From: Papaver somniferum
Taxonomy: Eukaryota; Streptophyta; Magnoliopsida; Ranunculales; Papaveraceae
Assembly: GCF_003573695.1 (NCBI RefSeq)
Contig: NC_039358.1
Span: 14,942,637 to 15,006,636, forward strand
Direction of reading: 5' to 3'
Length of the DNA: 64,000 nt
The position numbers were made by a program, and so were the translations under genes. Positions 48,286 through 60,382 of the stretch are shown piece after piece (the stretch's first letter is position 1; each line of letters opens with the position of its first letter). The notes below the pieces were generated by a model. That model was not told where the DNA came from. It saw only the letters and a program-made list of their open reading frames with translations, and did no database searches.

Positions 48286-50637
48286 TGTTATAGCACTGCT
48301 CGGTCGAACTCGCATGCGTTGCTATCTCAAGCATGTTTGTCAATGTTAGTGATCAAAACTATAAGTCTTGATTTCTAGTATATTATAGCTAAGTCTCGGA
48401 CTAGGATAGAAAGTGTAGTTGAGCTCTAGGACTTCATGGCGATTCATCATACAAGTAGAATAACTACTCAAGGAACCGGTGAAACTTCTCGACAAAAAGG
48501 TATGTGAAGACTTGAACTTATCTGTCACTCAAAAGTCTATCTACTCTATCTCCTATTGTTTGAGATAAGAAGTCGTATGTTATATATATAGACTTGGATT
48601 ATACACAGTTGGTATTTCGAGCCGAGTATACCTCTCTTATATATATCTCGAAATATGTGTTGGTAAGATTTTCGCTTCGATCAAGTTTATCTTTACCATG
48701 TGACGAAAGTCATGATATGTTTCAATCATCTTGAAAATTGCTTTGACGAGAAATGGTGTAACAAATATATAACGTCCTCTAAGAATGTTTCAATGATTGA
48801 AATGAGAGTTTAGATTACATAACCAATGGTGGACATAAGCATTGTTGTGGAAACACATTTATGTATAAGTCATATTCCTTGAACCAAAGTTTGCGAACTT
48901 TGTTGCTCGAGAGAACCGGAAGAATGGCATGTGCCAATTCCGCGAACTGCCAAAGTTCTCAAACCCGAGAATTTCTGATGGAGTTGACAAAATACTTGCG
49001 TGAAGCTAAGTCCGCGAACTGGCGAAGTTCTCAAACCCGAGAATTTCTGCTGGAGTTTGTAAACTCTGCCTGGTAAGTTAAGTCTGCGAACTTGAGAAGG
49101 TTATATATTTGAAGATGATTTCTGAATTTAAACTTAAAAAGACTAAGGAATGCAGTTTGCAAACCGTGGCTATAAAAGTTCATGAACTGTTTCAAGTGAA
49201 TCAAATCATCTTTGCTTCAATTGTGTCTTGTGTAGTACATGAGATTTCCTTGCAATTGAACAACTCTCTAACTAGTTCATTTTGAAGTCATTTGAACTAG
49301 TTATGGTGAAGAAGAACATGGTTGATATGAAATGCTCATATGGCTAACCTTTTGGTTAACTATTGTTGAACCAGCAAGTGCATACGTTTGGGTACGGTTA
49401 ACAAACCTAGAAGCGTGCATTGTCAAGTGTGTATAACAAGCTAAGTTTTCGATCTAACGGTTGAGAAATATTAGCTTAATCTAAATAAGTTTTTCATATA
49501 ACGGTAGATATTGATTGCTTTGTTACCAAGGTAGGCTAATTGCAAACCCTGGTTTGAAAGACTATATAAAGGAGACATCTAGTATTGTGCAAAACTAATC
49601 CCATACCTTACGTGTGATACTAGTTTGCGTGCTAGAGTCGATTCTCCTTTAACCTTTGGTTTTCTTCTTCTCAAACCAGGTTAACGACTTAAAGACTTCA
49701 TTGGGATTGTGAAGCCAGACCGATACTACTTTTATCGTAGTTGTGTGATCTGATCTTGCATCTTCTATCATACGAGTACAATCAGATTTATTGGCTTGAT
49801 ATTGATATCTCCAATAGGCAAGATATAAAAAGTAATCACAAACATCTTCGTCTCATTGTTTGTGATTCCGAAACATCTTGTTTTGCTACCATACGGTTAA
49901 GATTTTTGTGAGGTGATTGATAACTCTAGGCCGTTCTTCGGGAATATAGGACCAGATTATCAATTGGTTCCTGTTCACCTTGATTATTATCAAATTACGG
50001 AACAAAACCTTTAGGGTTTATCTGTCGGAGACAGATTGATCATTTGATAGACTTGTCTGTGTGAGACAGATTTGTTTATTGTCAAAGTCTGCGATTTTGG
50101 GTCGTAGCAACTCTTAGTTGTGGGTGAGATCAACTAAGGGAATCAAGTGTGCAGTATCCTGCTGGGATCAGAGGCGTAGGGAGTACAACTGTACCTTGGA
50201 TCAGTGGGAAACTGATTGGGGTTCAACTACAGCCCCGTCTGAAGTTAGCTTGGAGTAGGCTATTGTCTGTAGCGGCTTAATATAGTGTGTGTTCAATCTG
50301 GACTAGATCCCGAGGTTTTTCTGCATTTGCGGTTTCCTCGTTAACAAAATTCTGGTGTCTGTGTTATTTCTTTTCCGCATTATATTTTGTTATATAATTG
50401 AAATATCACAGGTTGTGCGTTATCCAAGTTATCACTCTAGTATTTGATAAAGACTCGCAGATTTCTATTTGCTTGAGTATATATTAAATCGAAAGATTGA
50501 GATATAAACTCTTTGATATACTTTTATCTAGATTGAGTATGACTGTCTAGTTGATTATCTAGAAAGTATATTCGATTTTGTCCATACAGATTGCTAAGAG
50601 AAATATTGGGTGTAGTTGTTGTACTCCCGCTTTTTCA
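48286..50637 (+). repeat. 5' LTR of copia B with 72 bp-spaced repeat
   Basis: A core of about 46 bp beginning TCCGCGAACTG occurs at 48939 and 49011, with a shorter related phrase GTCTGCGAACTTG at 49082. The 3' LTR has the same repeats plus a short extra CTGCGAACCTAGT near 55612. Confidence 0.85.
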
Positions 50638-50701
50638 ATTGGTATCAGAGAAGGCAAACACGTTAAAGACCTTATAAGTCTGTGTTTGTAGTGATCAGAT
50701 T

Positions 50702-52191
50702 ATGGACGAGTCTATCTCTAATAACGTACCAGTTCAGAAATTACCAGATGATTCTAAAAGCTTGGATTCACCTGAGAGAACTATCACATCTAAGTCAATA
50801 TCTAAACATTCTCTTGATGTAAAAACTGTTGATTGGGAAACTCTCCTAGAACAACAGTTGGATGAACTTTCTGATGAAGGTGATTCAGATATTGATAGAG
50901 ATGTTGATGAGGAAGTCTCAGAGTATGTTAAGTTTTTGGATTCGTGGAAGATAAAAAAGATTACAACTTATCATGTCTAACCTCTTCTGACTCCTCTCTG
51001 TCGAGAAAACAACAAATTGAGAAGATGTTACGCAGGTGTTTATTTTTCGAATCGTTCTAACGAATCGATCCTCAAGGATTGTGAAGAAAACCTACGTAAG
51101 AAGTCACTTGAATGTGATAATCTTTATCAAAAGTACTTTTTGTTGGAAGAGAAACTTGTAGAATCTGAAGCAAGGTTTAACTCTCAACAAATTAGTTTTG
51201 ATAACAGGGAAAGTGTTTGTCTCGCTCGAGAAAAACGCCTTGAGGATGATTTAGCTGTTGCTCTTGATAAAATCAAGATGTTGGAAGATGACTTGAAAAA
51301 GTTCAATACTAGTTCAATAAAATTAAGCACTATGCTAGGAGCAAGTAAAAATCATCGTGATACACGAGGATTGGGATATAAGGAATAGATGCTCCGAGTA
51401 TTAGAAAAGAGCTAAAATTTGTCAAGACTAGTGATTCTTCTCAACAAAAGGTTTCCACTGATGGAAAAAGTGAAATACCTTCACCGGAAATTAAGGTTCG
51501 AAAGAGAAAAGAATATCAACCTCCAAAGTCAGCACATACGGATCGAGGTAAGAACATTCCTTATGTTTGCCACTATTGCGGAAATAAAAGTCACCTGGAA
51601 AGGAGATGTCTTTTTCGTATAAAGAATACGAAACTTCATGATGTTCTTGTTTGGGCATCACAAGAAGTTGTGAAACCAAGATCATATGCTAAGGCTAATC
51701 CCCTTAACATTACAGGTTGTAACTTTCCAACCTTTAGGCAAAGGAATCGTTGCTATGATAAACCTAGATTTGCCTATAAACGTTATACGAAGCCTTTTCA
51801 CAATCGTAATGGTTATCAAAAGGATAACTTCGTACAGACGAAGACAAGATCTGATGCTCCCAATTGGAGAAAGACTAACTTGCAAAAGAATAGTCAATCC
51901 AATTCTCTTCCAAGAAATCTTGAAGAGAGTAATGGAAAGAAGGTTCCGGTTGTTCCTAAATGCACTCATAAGTGGGTACCAAATAAAGATAATGATTCTT
52001 TGAGTGTGAAAAGGAAAGATCTTCCAGAAAATTCCATGACTATGGAGAAGGTAGTATCCATGATGTTGGAACTTAACAAGTTTTTTGGAAAAATGGAATT
52101 GGATGTGAAAGGCTCTAAAAGTGACCCCTTTCATGATAATCCAAAGGTCAATTATGGTGAACAAGACATTGTTCACCCCAACACAACTTGA
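50702..52191 (+). pseudogene. C-terminal-type gag of copia B, with one stop and one frameshift
   Basis: ATG at 50702 opens an acidic segment up to TAA at 50978-50980. The same frame continues through a predicted long coiled coil (51050-51340, heptads such as LEEKLVESEARF and LDKIKMLEDDLKKF) to RGLGYK. A one-base loss near 51385 shifts the reading into a frame that is open to 52191. That frame has zinc knuckle CHYCGNKSHLERRC (C-x2-C-x4-H-x4-C, intact), a basic RNA-binding-like stretch, and THKWVPNK. In SIRE-type elements this order precedes protease. The N-terminal UBN2 capsid part seen in copia A is absent here. Confidence 0.75.
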
Positions 52192-54813
52192 TTGTGTTGT
52201 AAGTGCATCCTAACCAAGGAATGCCCTGCTATGTATACGGTGAGGGAAGCACGGAAATTGGGGCGCACATATTATGTTTGGTAAGGCTTTAGAATTCAAT
52301 TGGATTCATCTAAAAAGGCATGTCTATAAACTTGAGAAAGATTTGTGTTTTTATTTGTTTAGAGAACTTATAATGATTCACGTACCTTTCTTATCGTTCT
52401 TTTCTACCTAACTTGATCCGTGTTTAAGGTTCCTAAACGTTTAGGTTTGAAAATATTAGTTCGGGATGTTTGGACTTCATGGTAGACCTACCAGGTATGC
52501 ATAACATCTTTTAAAATCAAAATCCAGGGGTTTAAGTTCGCGGACTTGAAAATTCGTTTGCAAACCCGTATGCATACTTGACGTCAATATTCGGTAAACC
52601 TTTTTTGGCCGTAAATTCTTCGTACGAACTCGGAATGACCTCATTCTTTTTGCACTCTCTTCCTCTTTGAATTATCTTCAAAATGGAGATGAGAAAACTT
52701 GAATTTCGATGAGTTAAGATTGGTATTCGTCCTGTCTCTTGTTTTTGAGTATTTTGCTCCGTTTCGTTGCACTTGTTACACTTCTCTTGAACTTGGGCAC
52801 TTGGAGTACTCTTCTAAGCTAATTTAGAGCTTTTACAAGAATGTTGTTGGTGAATAACAAAGAAGGAAGTTCAAGAATGGAAAGTAGTACGCAGTGCTAT
52901 GGAATTCTTGAATGTTCACAATCATCCTTTGTGAACTATGGTGCATAGTCGTTATTGACTTTGTATGTTCTTCTTTGTTAAGAAAATATTTTTATAAGCC
53001 TTTGGTAGATATTTTTGGTATAAATTCATGCGAAAAAGATTGATTCTACCCTATAAGGACAAATCATCTTGTATGTGCATTACGAGTTTGCCTTGTTGCC
53101 TAGGAAACTTCTTATGAGAATTTATTCTTATTTTTGAGAAGGATTACTAGAGTTTGGAATAGCCATTATTGTGAGTACACATAGCTATGTCCAATGTTTT
53201 CATCTTCATGTTTTTAGATTTATTGGCTTAAATTCTAAAAACTTTTTGGAGGATGATGTTTAGCAGTATTAATCTTTATGATTTGTAATATTGTAATTTG
53301 TTATGGGATATTGGGGTTTACGACCGTGAACTATGTTTCTCCCATACTTTGTCAAAAGTAAAGTCGTTCGTAATCGGTATTCACGTATTCATAAAAGAAT
53401 GAATGGACTTTTGACAAATAAAAAAGTTAAGCCTATATTGTCAAATATTTGATGGAAGATAGGTTAAAATCTTTCGTTTTCAAGGATTATGTCTATTAAA
53501 TATCGTTATGCAAATAGTGATGGAAAATAGAATGAATCCTTGTGTATTCTGCAGTATTGATCATCCCTGATCCATATTTTATGTATTATTGTGAGGCTCC
53601 GTAATGTATCTTATGTTGAGCATTATACAACCAAGTTGATTTTATTAGCTTAGTTGTTGTTCCGTGAGATATGTTATGTCGAGCATATTGAAATAAATTA
53701 ATCATCTTGGTTGGTTATTTCGTTATTGCTCCGTAAGTATTCTTATGTCGAGCAAAACAAATGACAATTAAATTGATTACTTTTGTAATTAGATTGGTTG
53801 TGTATTCCAATTAGATTAATTATGGGTTCTCTTGTAATTAATCTAGTTGAATATTTTCGTGACTCCATAAGGTTTTCTTGTGTTGAGTATATGAACGGTT
53901 AAGCTAATCATTATCTTATGGTTAACTTAGTCGTAGCCCTGTAAGTTGTCTTATGTTGAGCACAATCAATTGAATTGATCACTTTTTGTGTTTAATTTGG
54001 TTGCGTACTCCGATAAAATTAATCATGGGTTTACTTGTGATTAATTTGATTCAGTTTTTGGATATATAAAATCATTCTCATGGTTTTGGGTGTCCAATAA
54101 AAATCCTTCTTTTCTTTTGAAATTAAGGCCGCTCGTTGTTGTTCTTTCGGGAATGACATCAAATGGGGGAGAGTTCTTTTGAACTTGTGATTACTGGTCA
54201 TATCTTGAGGGGTGTGCGGCTGTGGAATTCAAGAGGGGTTATCTTGTATCTTTAAACTCCTTGATGAATGCATTTCGCTTCGGCTTTATGATTGCATCTA
54301 AATTAGTTGGTATATATTTTTTCTTTTAGTCATGAAATGTCTCTTTCGGAAATTTCATTATGATCCCATTCTTGTACCTTTGCCAATTTTATTGACAAAA
54401 GGGGGGAGAATTAATATGTAGTTCACACTACAAATACATATGGTTTTCGGATCATTGTGTAAGAGGGAGTGGTTTCCATGTGAGATGGAGTATTGACTAA
54501 GGGGGAGCAATATCACCATAATATTATTGTTGAAGTTGTGATATAATTGGACTTTGACACTGTGTAATAATACTATGACTCTGTATAACAATGATCGAGA
54601 CCGATGCTTTCTCATTGTTATAGCTATGGATCTTCAACAGAGGTGATGTTAAACTTACAACCTTTGGGATCATTGGAGTACTTGGAAGTGACGAAGATTT
54701 CGAGGAATGTTGAAGATTAGACATGTGGAATAGGAGCTACTAAAGTTTCTTTATATTTTTTGTATTCCATATGTATTGATAGTTTTGTCACTAAAATTGA
54801 CAAAGGGGGAGAT
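52192..54813 (+). other. 3' noncoding region of copia B
   Basis: 2.6 kb without a credible ORF. A pair of GTATGCATA-like sites lies at 52496 and 52568. From 53600 to 54000 a phrase around TCTTATGTTGAGCA recurs at least four times (53607, 53734, 53950 and a variant at 53876), a loose minisatellite-like pattern. Confidence 0.6.
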
Positions 54814-57255
54814 TTTTAGAGCAATGCTCGGTCGAACTCGCATGCGTTGCTATCTCAAGCATGTTTTCCAATATTAGTGATCAAAACTATAAGTATTGAT
54901 TTATAGTCTATTATAGCTAAGTCTCAGACTAGGATAGAAAATGTAGTTGAGCTCAAGGACTTCATGGCGATCCATCATACAAGTATAAGAACTACTCAAG
55001 GAATCGTTGGAACTTCTCGACAAAAAGGTATGTGAAGACTTGAACTTATCTGTCACTCAAAAGTCTATCTACTCTATCTCCTACTCTCTGAGAAAAGAAG
55101 TCGTATGTTATATATATAGACTTGGATTATACACAGTTGGTATTTCGAGCCGAGTATACCTCGCGTATATATATCTCGAAATATGTGTTGGTATGATTTT
55201 CGATTCGATCAAGTTTATCTTTACCATGTGACAAAAGTCATGATATGTTTCACTCATCTTGAAAATTTCTTTGACGAGAAATGGTGTAACAACTGTATAA
55301 CGTCCTCTAAGAATGTTTCAATGATTGAAATGAGAGTTTAGATTACATAACCAATGGTGGACATAATCATTGTTGTGGAAACACATTTATGTATAAGTCA
55401 TATTCCTTGAACCAAAGTTTGCGAACTTTGTTGCTCGAGAGAACCGGAAGAATGGCATGTGCCAATTCCGCGAACTGCCAAAGTTCTCAAACCCGAGAAT
55501 TTCTGATGGAGTTGACAAAATACTTGCGTGAAGCTAAGTCCGCGAACTGGCGAAGTTCTCAAACCCGAGAATTTCTGCTGGAGTTTGTAAACTCTGCCTG
55601 GTAAGTTAAGTCTGCGAACCTAGTCTGCGAACTTGAGAAGGTTATATATTTGAAGATGATTTCTGAATTTAAACTTAAAAAGACTAAGGAATGCAGTTTG
55701 CAAACCGTGGCTATAAAAGTTCATGAACTGTTTCAAGTGAATCAAATCATCTTTGCTTCAATTGTGTCTTGTGTAGTACATGAGATTTCCTTGCAATTGA
55801 ACAACTCTCTAACTAGTTCATTTTGAAGTCATTTGAACTAGTTATGGTGAAGAAGAACATGGTTGATATGAAATGCTCATATGGCTAACCTTTTGGTTAA
55901 CTATTGTTGAACCAGCAAGTGCATACGTTTGGGTACGGTTAACAAACCTAGAAGCGTGCATTGTCAAGTGTGTATAACAAGCTAAGTTTTCGATCTAACG
56001 GTTGAGAAATATTAGCTTAATCTAAATAAGTTTTTCATATAACGGTAGATATTGATTGCTTTGTTACCAAGGTAGGCTAATTGCAAACCCTGATTTGAAA
56101 GACTATATAAAGGAGACATCTAGTATTGTGCAAAACTAATCCCATACCTTACGTGTGATACTAGTTTGCGTGCTAGAGTCGATTCTCCTTTAACCTTTGG
56201 TTTTCTTCTTCTCAAACCAGGTTAACGACTTAAAGACTTCATAGGGATTGTGAAGCCAGACCGATACTACTTTTATCGTAGTTGTATGATCTGATCTTGC
56301 ATCTTCTATCATACGAGTACAATCAGATTGATTGGCTTGAGATTGATAGCTTCGATAGGCAAGATATAAAAAGTAATCACAAACATCTTCGTCTCATTGT
56401 TTGTGATTCCGCAACATCTTGTTTTGCTACCATATGATTAAGACTGTTGTAAGGTGATTGATAACTCTAGGCTGCTCTTCGGGAATATAAGACCGGATTA
56501 TCAATTGGTTCCTGTTCACCTTGATTATTATCAAAATACGGAACAAAACCTCTCGGTTATATCTGTGGGAGACAGATTGATCCTTTGATAGACTCGTCTG
56601 TGTGAGACAGATTTGTTTAATGTCTAAGCCTGCGATTTTGGGTCGTAGCAACTCTTAGTTGTGGGTGAGATCAGCTAAGGGAATCAAGTGCGCAGTATCC
56701 TGCTGGGATCAGAGGCATAGGGATTACAACTGTACCTTGGATCAGTGGGAGACTGATTGGGGTTCAACTACAGTCCCGTTTGAAGTTAGCTTGGAGTTGG
56801 ATAGTGTCTGTAGCGGCTTAATAGAGTGTGTGTTCAATCTGGACTAGGTCCCGGGTTTTTTCTGCATTTGCGGTTTCCTCGTTAACAAAATTTTGGTGTC
56901 TGTGTTATTTCTTTTCCGCATTAAATTTTGTTATGTAATTGAAATATCACAGGTTGTGCGTTGTTCAATCAATTAGGATATCCGACCTTTTGGTTGTTGA
57001 TTTAAATTGATTGACACTTGGATATTGGTCTGTAGTACCATCCAAGTTATCTCTCTAGTATTTGATAAAGACTCACAGATTTCTATTTGCTTGAGTATAT
57101 ATCAAATCGAGAGATTGAGATATAAACTCTTTGATATACTTTTATCTAGATTGAGTCTGACTGTCTATTTGATTCTCTAGAAAGTATATTGGAGTTTGTC
57201 CATATAGATTGCTAAGAGAAATATTGGGTGTGGTTGTTGTACCCCCGCTTTTTCA
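54814..57255 (+). repeat. 3' LTR of copia B
   Basis: It starts TTTTAGAGC, so the canonical TG is changed to TT, and ends TTTTTCA. It matches 48286-50637 closely in the middle, with more differences at both ends. Confidence 0.85.
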
Positions 57256-58617
57256 CAATCAATATCCATCGTTAGATGGTCTTAGCTTGTTACACACAAA
57301 TGAAATATACTTGTATTTAGATATGGGTTACCGTACCTAAATGTGTATATTGATTTGTCTCAATAACAGTTAACCAAAGTTAGCCATATGAACACTTTTG
57401 TCTTAGCCGTATTCATCTAACATTTCTATATCAAATATGAAGATCAATCAATCATGATAGATAATCAAATGAATCTAATTGTGTTTCAAATAGAGTTGTT
57501 CAATTGTTCACTATCCTATAGAAATATATATGAACAAATTGAATCAAAATCGGCCTGATTCGTAATCGTACAAAGTACTTATACAAGAATCACTTCATGA
57601 ACATTAAGCCACGGTTTGCAAAGATTGCATTCCTTAAATCATAAATGATTTAGTTCATGAGTATGAGAATAATACGTAACCGATTTTAGAACTTCACCAC
57701 TGTGTTCGCAAACCAGGTACGCGAACAGCAGCTCCGGACCTTGGCCTAGACAAGTCGTTCGCAAACTCGGATCGTGAACAACCGTTCTGGACCCAACTCA
57801 GGTAAACCCGCACGCACACTAGGTATGAAAACAAGAGTTCCAGACCTTCTCAGGTAAAATCGTTCACATACTAGGTACGGAAACAAGAGTTCCGGACCTG
57901 AATAATCACAATACATTTCGGACACTAGGTATGCATACCGTGTTGTATCCGGACATGGGAAATTGTTCTAAACTCTCATTTAAATCATTGAAACATTCTT
58001 GTAAGATGACAATGGTAATATTAATCTCACACATACCATTATCTTCAAGTAATTTTCAAGTGATCGAATGATCAATACGAAACTTCCCAAGCTTATATCA
58101 AATGACTGTCTCACACAAATCATGTAAGATGTTCAAGGTAATTTTAACATGATAACTTTTGACTTAATATTTAGTTTCCAACAAGTAAGTTGTTTCCAAC
58201 TAAACTCGTCAAGAATATGATGAACATTGCTAAAACAAAAAACTTCCAACACGTATTTCGAGAAATAGATAAGCGAGATAAACTCAGCTCGAAATATCAA
58301 ATATGTGGAATGTAAAAGTCTATATAGATATACGACTTAGTCTTATTAGAAGATAGAATAGAATAGACTTCTGAGTGATAGATAAGTTTTAGTCTCCACC
58401 TACCTTTTGTTGATGAAGTTCCTCCGAGCTCCTAAGTAGATCTTCTTCTTCAATTGGTGAACGCCGTGAAGTCTAAATCTCAACTACACATTCTATCTTA
58501 ATCCGAGATATAACTATAAGTAGACTTGAAATCAAGTATATAGTTTTGATCAACTAAACTTGACAAACAAGCTTGAGATAGCAACGCTTGCGAGTTCGAC
58601 CGAGCAGTGCTCTAACA

Positions 58618-60382
58618 ATTTCAATTATAAACCGAAAATGCAGAAAAACCTCGGAACCTAGTCTAGATTGAACACCAAACTGTATGAAACACTAGCATAC
58701 TACCAATTAACTTCAGACCGAAATGTAGTTGAGACCGAATTAAACCCTCACATCCATTCAGTTATATTCGCACTCTTTATGCCTTTTGAATCCCAACAGG
58801 AAACCGCACAATTGATTCCCTTAGCTGACGACCTTTACAACCTAAGAGTTGCTTCAACTCAATTAAAGACTTTAAATCAATCTTCCTACTACAGAGAAAC
58901 CTATATGTGTGATTTCCATTTTGATCGTAGAGCAATGTGAGACTAGAAATTGATACCATAGACAAAGTCTAACTAACCTCAAAATCCGGACTTATGCTTC
59001 CCAAAGAGCAACCTAGATTATTATTTACCTCACAAGTATTAAATATGTGGAATCACAAACTCTGAGACGAAGAGAACTTTGAGATTTCTATCTATCTTGT
59101 TCGGGTGAGCAGCTCAACAATCAAATAAGATCAGGATACATAAACTATCAAGATAAAAGATAGTGTACCTGGCTTCACGAATCCCTAGGTAAAGTATTTT
59201 TTAGTTATTAAACCCTAGAAGGGTTTTAGGAAGAGGACGACTCTAGTTAACAACTAGGACACACAAAGACAATGCCAGTGATTCAAAATCCCAGTTGCTT
59301 GAGGTTCCCCTTATATAGACTTTGAAAGTATAGGCTTTAGGTTTAAGCTAAGATAACTTTGGAACCAAGGAAACAATATCCATCGTTAGATGAGTCTTTG
59401 AAATGAGATTAATATAACAAGATATACACTCTGGTTAGGATGAACCGTAACTGAACCATGTAAAGACATTGTTCATGGACGGTTAGCCGAAACTAGCCGG
59501 TTGAACCATAAGCTTAGTCATTTTTAATTAAGACTTTAGACTTTTAAGCTTGAATCAGAAGCATAGGTTATAATGTGATCAATCATGTCTATATAGTTTA
59601 TTCAAATGCTAATTACCCCACAGATATAATTTTATGTGCATCTGAAAATATTTGACAGGGCAAGTACGTGTACCAGGTACGTGTACTCTACCTTGTTCGT
59701 GACTATTTTTGTTATCGTACATGTACCGAGTATGTGTACCCTTAAGACTAAAATAAGTTCCGGATCTTACAAAAAATTTCCGGTTTGCGTACCGGGAATG
59801 GATACCACGTCGGTTTCAAAATCAACAGTTCATTTCCGATTTGCATACTAGGTATGCATACCAATCCAGGTTCATGAGTTCAGAGACTTTTTGTGGTATG
59901 ATACAGGGTATGCGTCCACTAAATCACTATCGACTTATAGCTATGCCGGTACGTGTACTGGGTACATATACCACGGCTCCGGACCTATAACAGTTTTCCC
60001 AGTTTGTAAAACTGGTATACATATGATCCTGTATCCCATGAGATCATTGACTTTGTGTTTCAGCCGATTGACCTCAGAAGACTGAAATCCTACATGCTTT
60101 AAATTTTCAGTACTTTCTTTGGCTACTTCTCGTTCTACTTCTGAGTCAGATTCATTAGTAAGATAATAGGGATAATACTTATCAATATTCAATGATTTTA
60201 TGGGAACAAAGTGTTCATCTATATGAGAGTTTGAAAATTCACTCTTTTACAGAATCCATAATAATAGTTTCTTGCAAACTGGTGGGATGTTTATCAGAGA
60301 TTTCCTATCTGTCCATATAGTCAGATTGCTTCAAACACAAACTTATTAGGTCTTAAATGTGTTTGCTTGCTCTGATACCAAT
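58618..60382 (-). mobile_element. Copia D: truncated 3' LTR joined to a gag scrap (minus strand)
   Basis: 58618-60036 matches the middle and end of the family D LTR, including TATATAAGG on the minus strand at 59317-59309 and a dyad array at 59656-60000. At about 60037 it switches to internal sequence: minus-strand 60192-60040 encodes an acidic gag-like piece (YYLTNESDSEVEREVAKEST). PBS TGGTATCAGAGC lies at 60380-60369. Everything between early gag and the middle of the 3' LTR is deleted. Confidence 0.7.

Larger units (their letters stand above)
48286..57255 (+). mobile_element. Copia B: complete-length gag-only Ty1/copia element
   Basis: 5' LTR 48286-50637 (2,352 bp), PBS TGGTATCAGAGA (50640-50651), internal region to 54813, polypurine AAAGGGGGAGAT (54802-54813), 3' LTR 54814-57255. 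TATATAAAG is at 49563-49571 and 56104-56112. Long stretches of the LTRs are identical (for example 48861-49076 versus 55389-55604). I see no matching 5 bp flanks (GTCTC, CAATC). No protease, integrase or RT is present. Confidence 0.85.
47859..58617 (-). mobile_element. Copia LTR in minus orientation, split by copia B
   Basis: The pieces are about 47859-48285 and 57256-58617. The minus-strand start TGTTAGAGCACTGC lies at 58617. The LTR end is missing where it meets copia A at the palindrome. It resembles the copia A LTR. No internal region or primer site is attached. Confidence 0.65.

Noticed and set aside
48861..49076. 71-codon ORF also found identically at 55389-55604
   Set aside because: The identity reflects LTR duplication. 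It lies in the U3 upstream of the TATA box and its repeats explain the open frame.
51682..52176. 164-codon minus-strand ORF
   Set aside because: Exact shadow of the copia B gag basic region.
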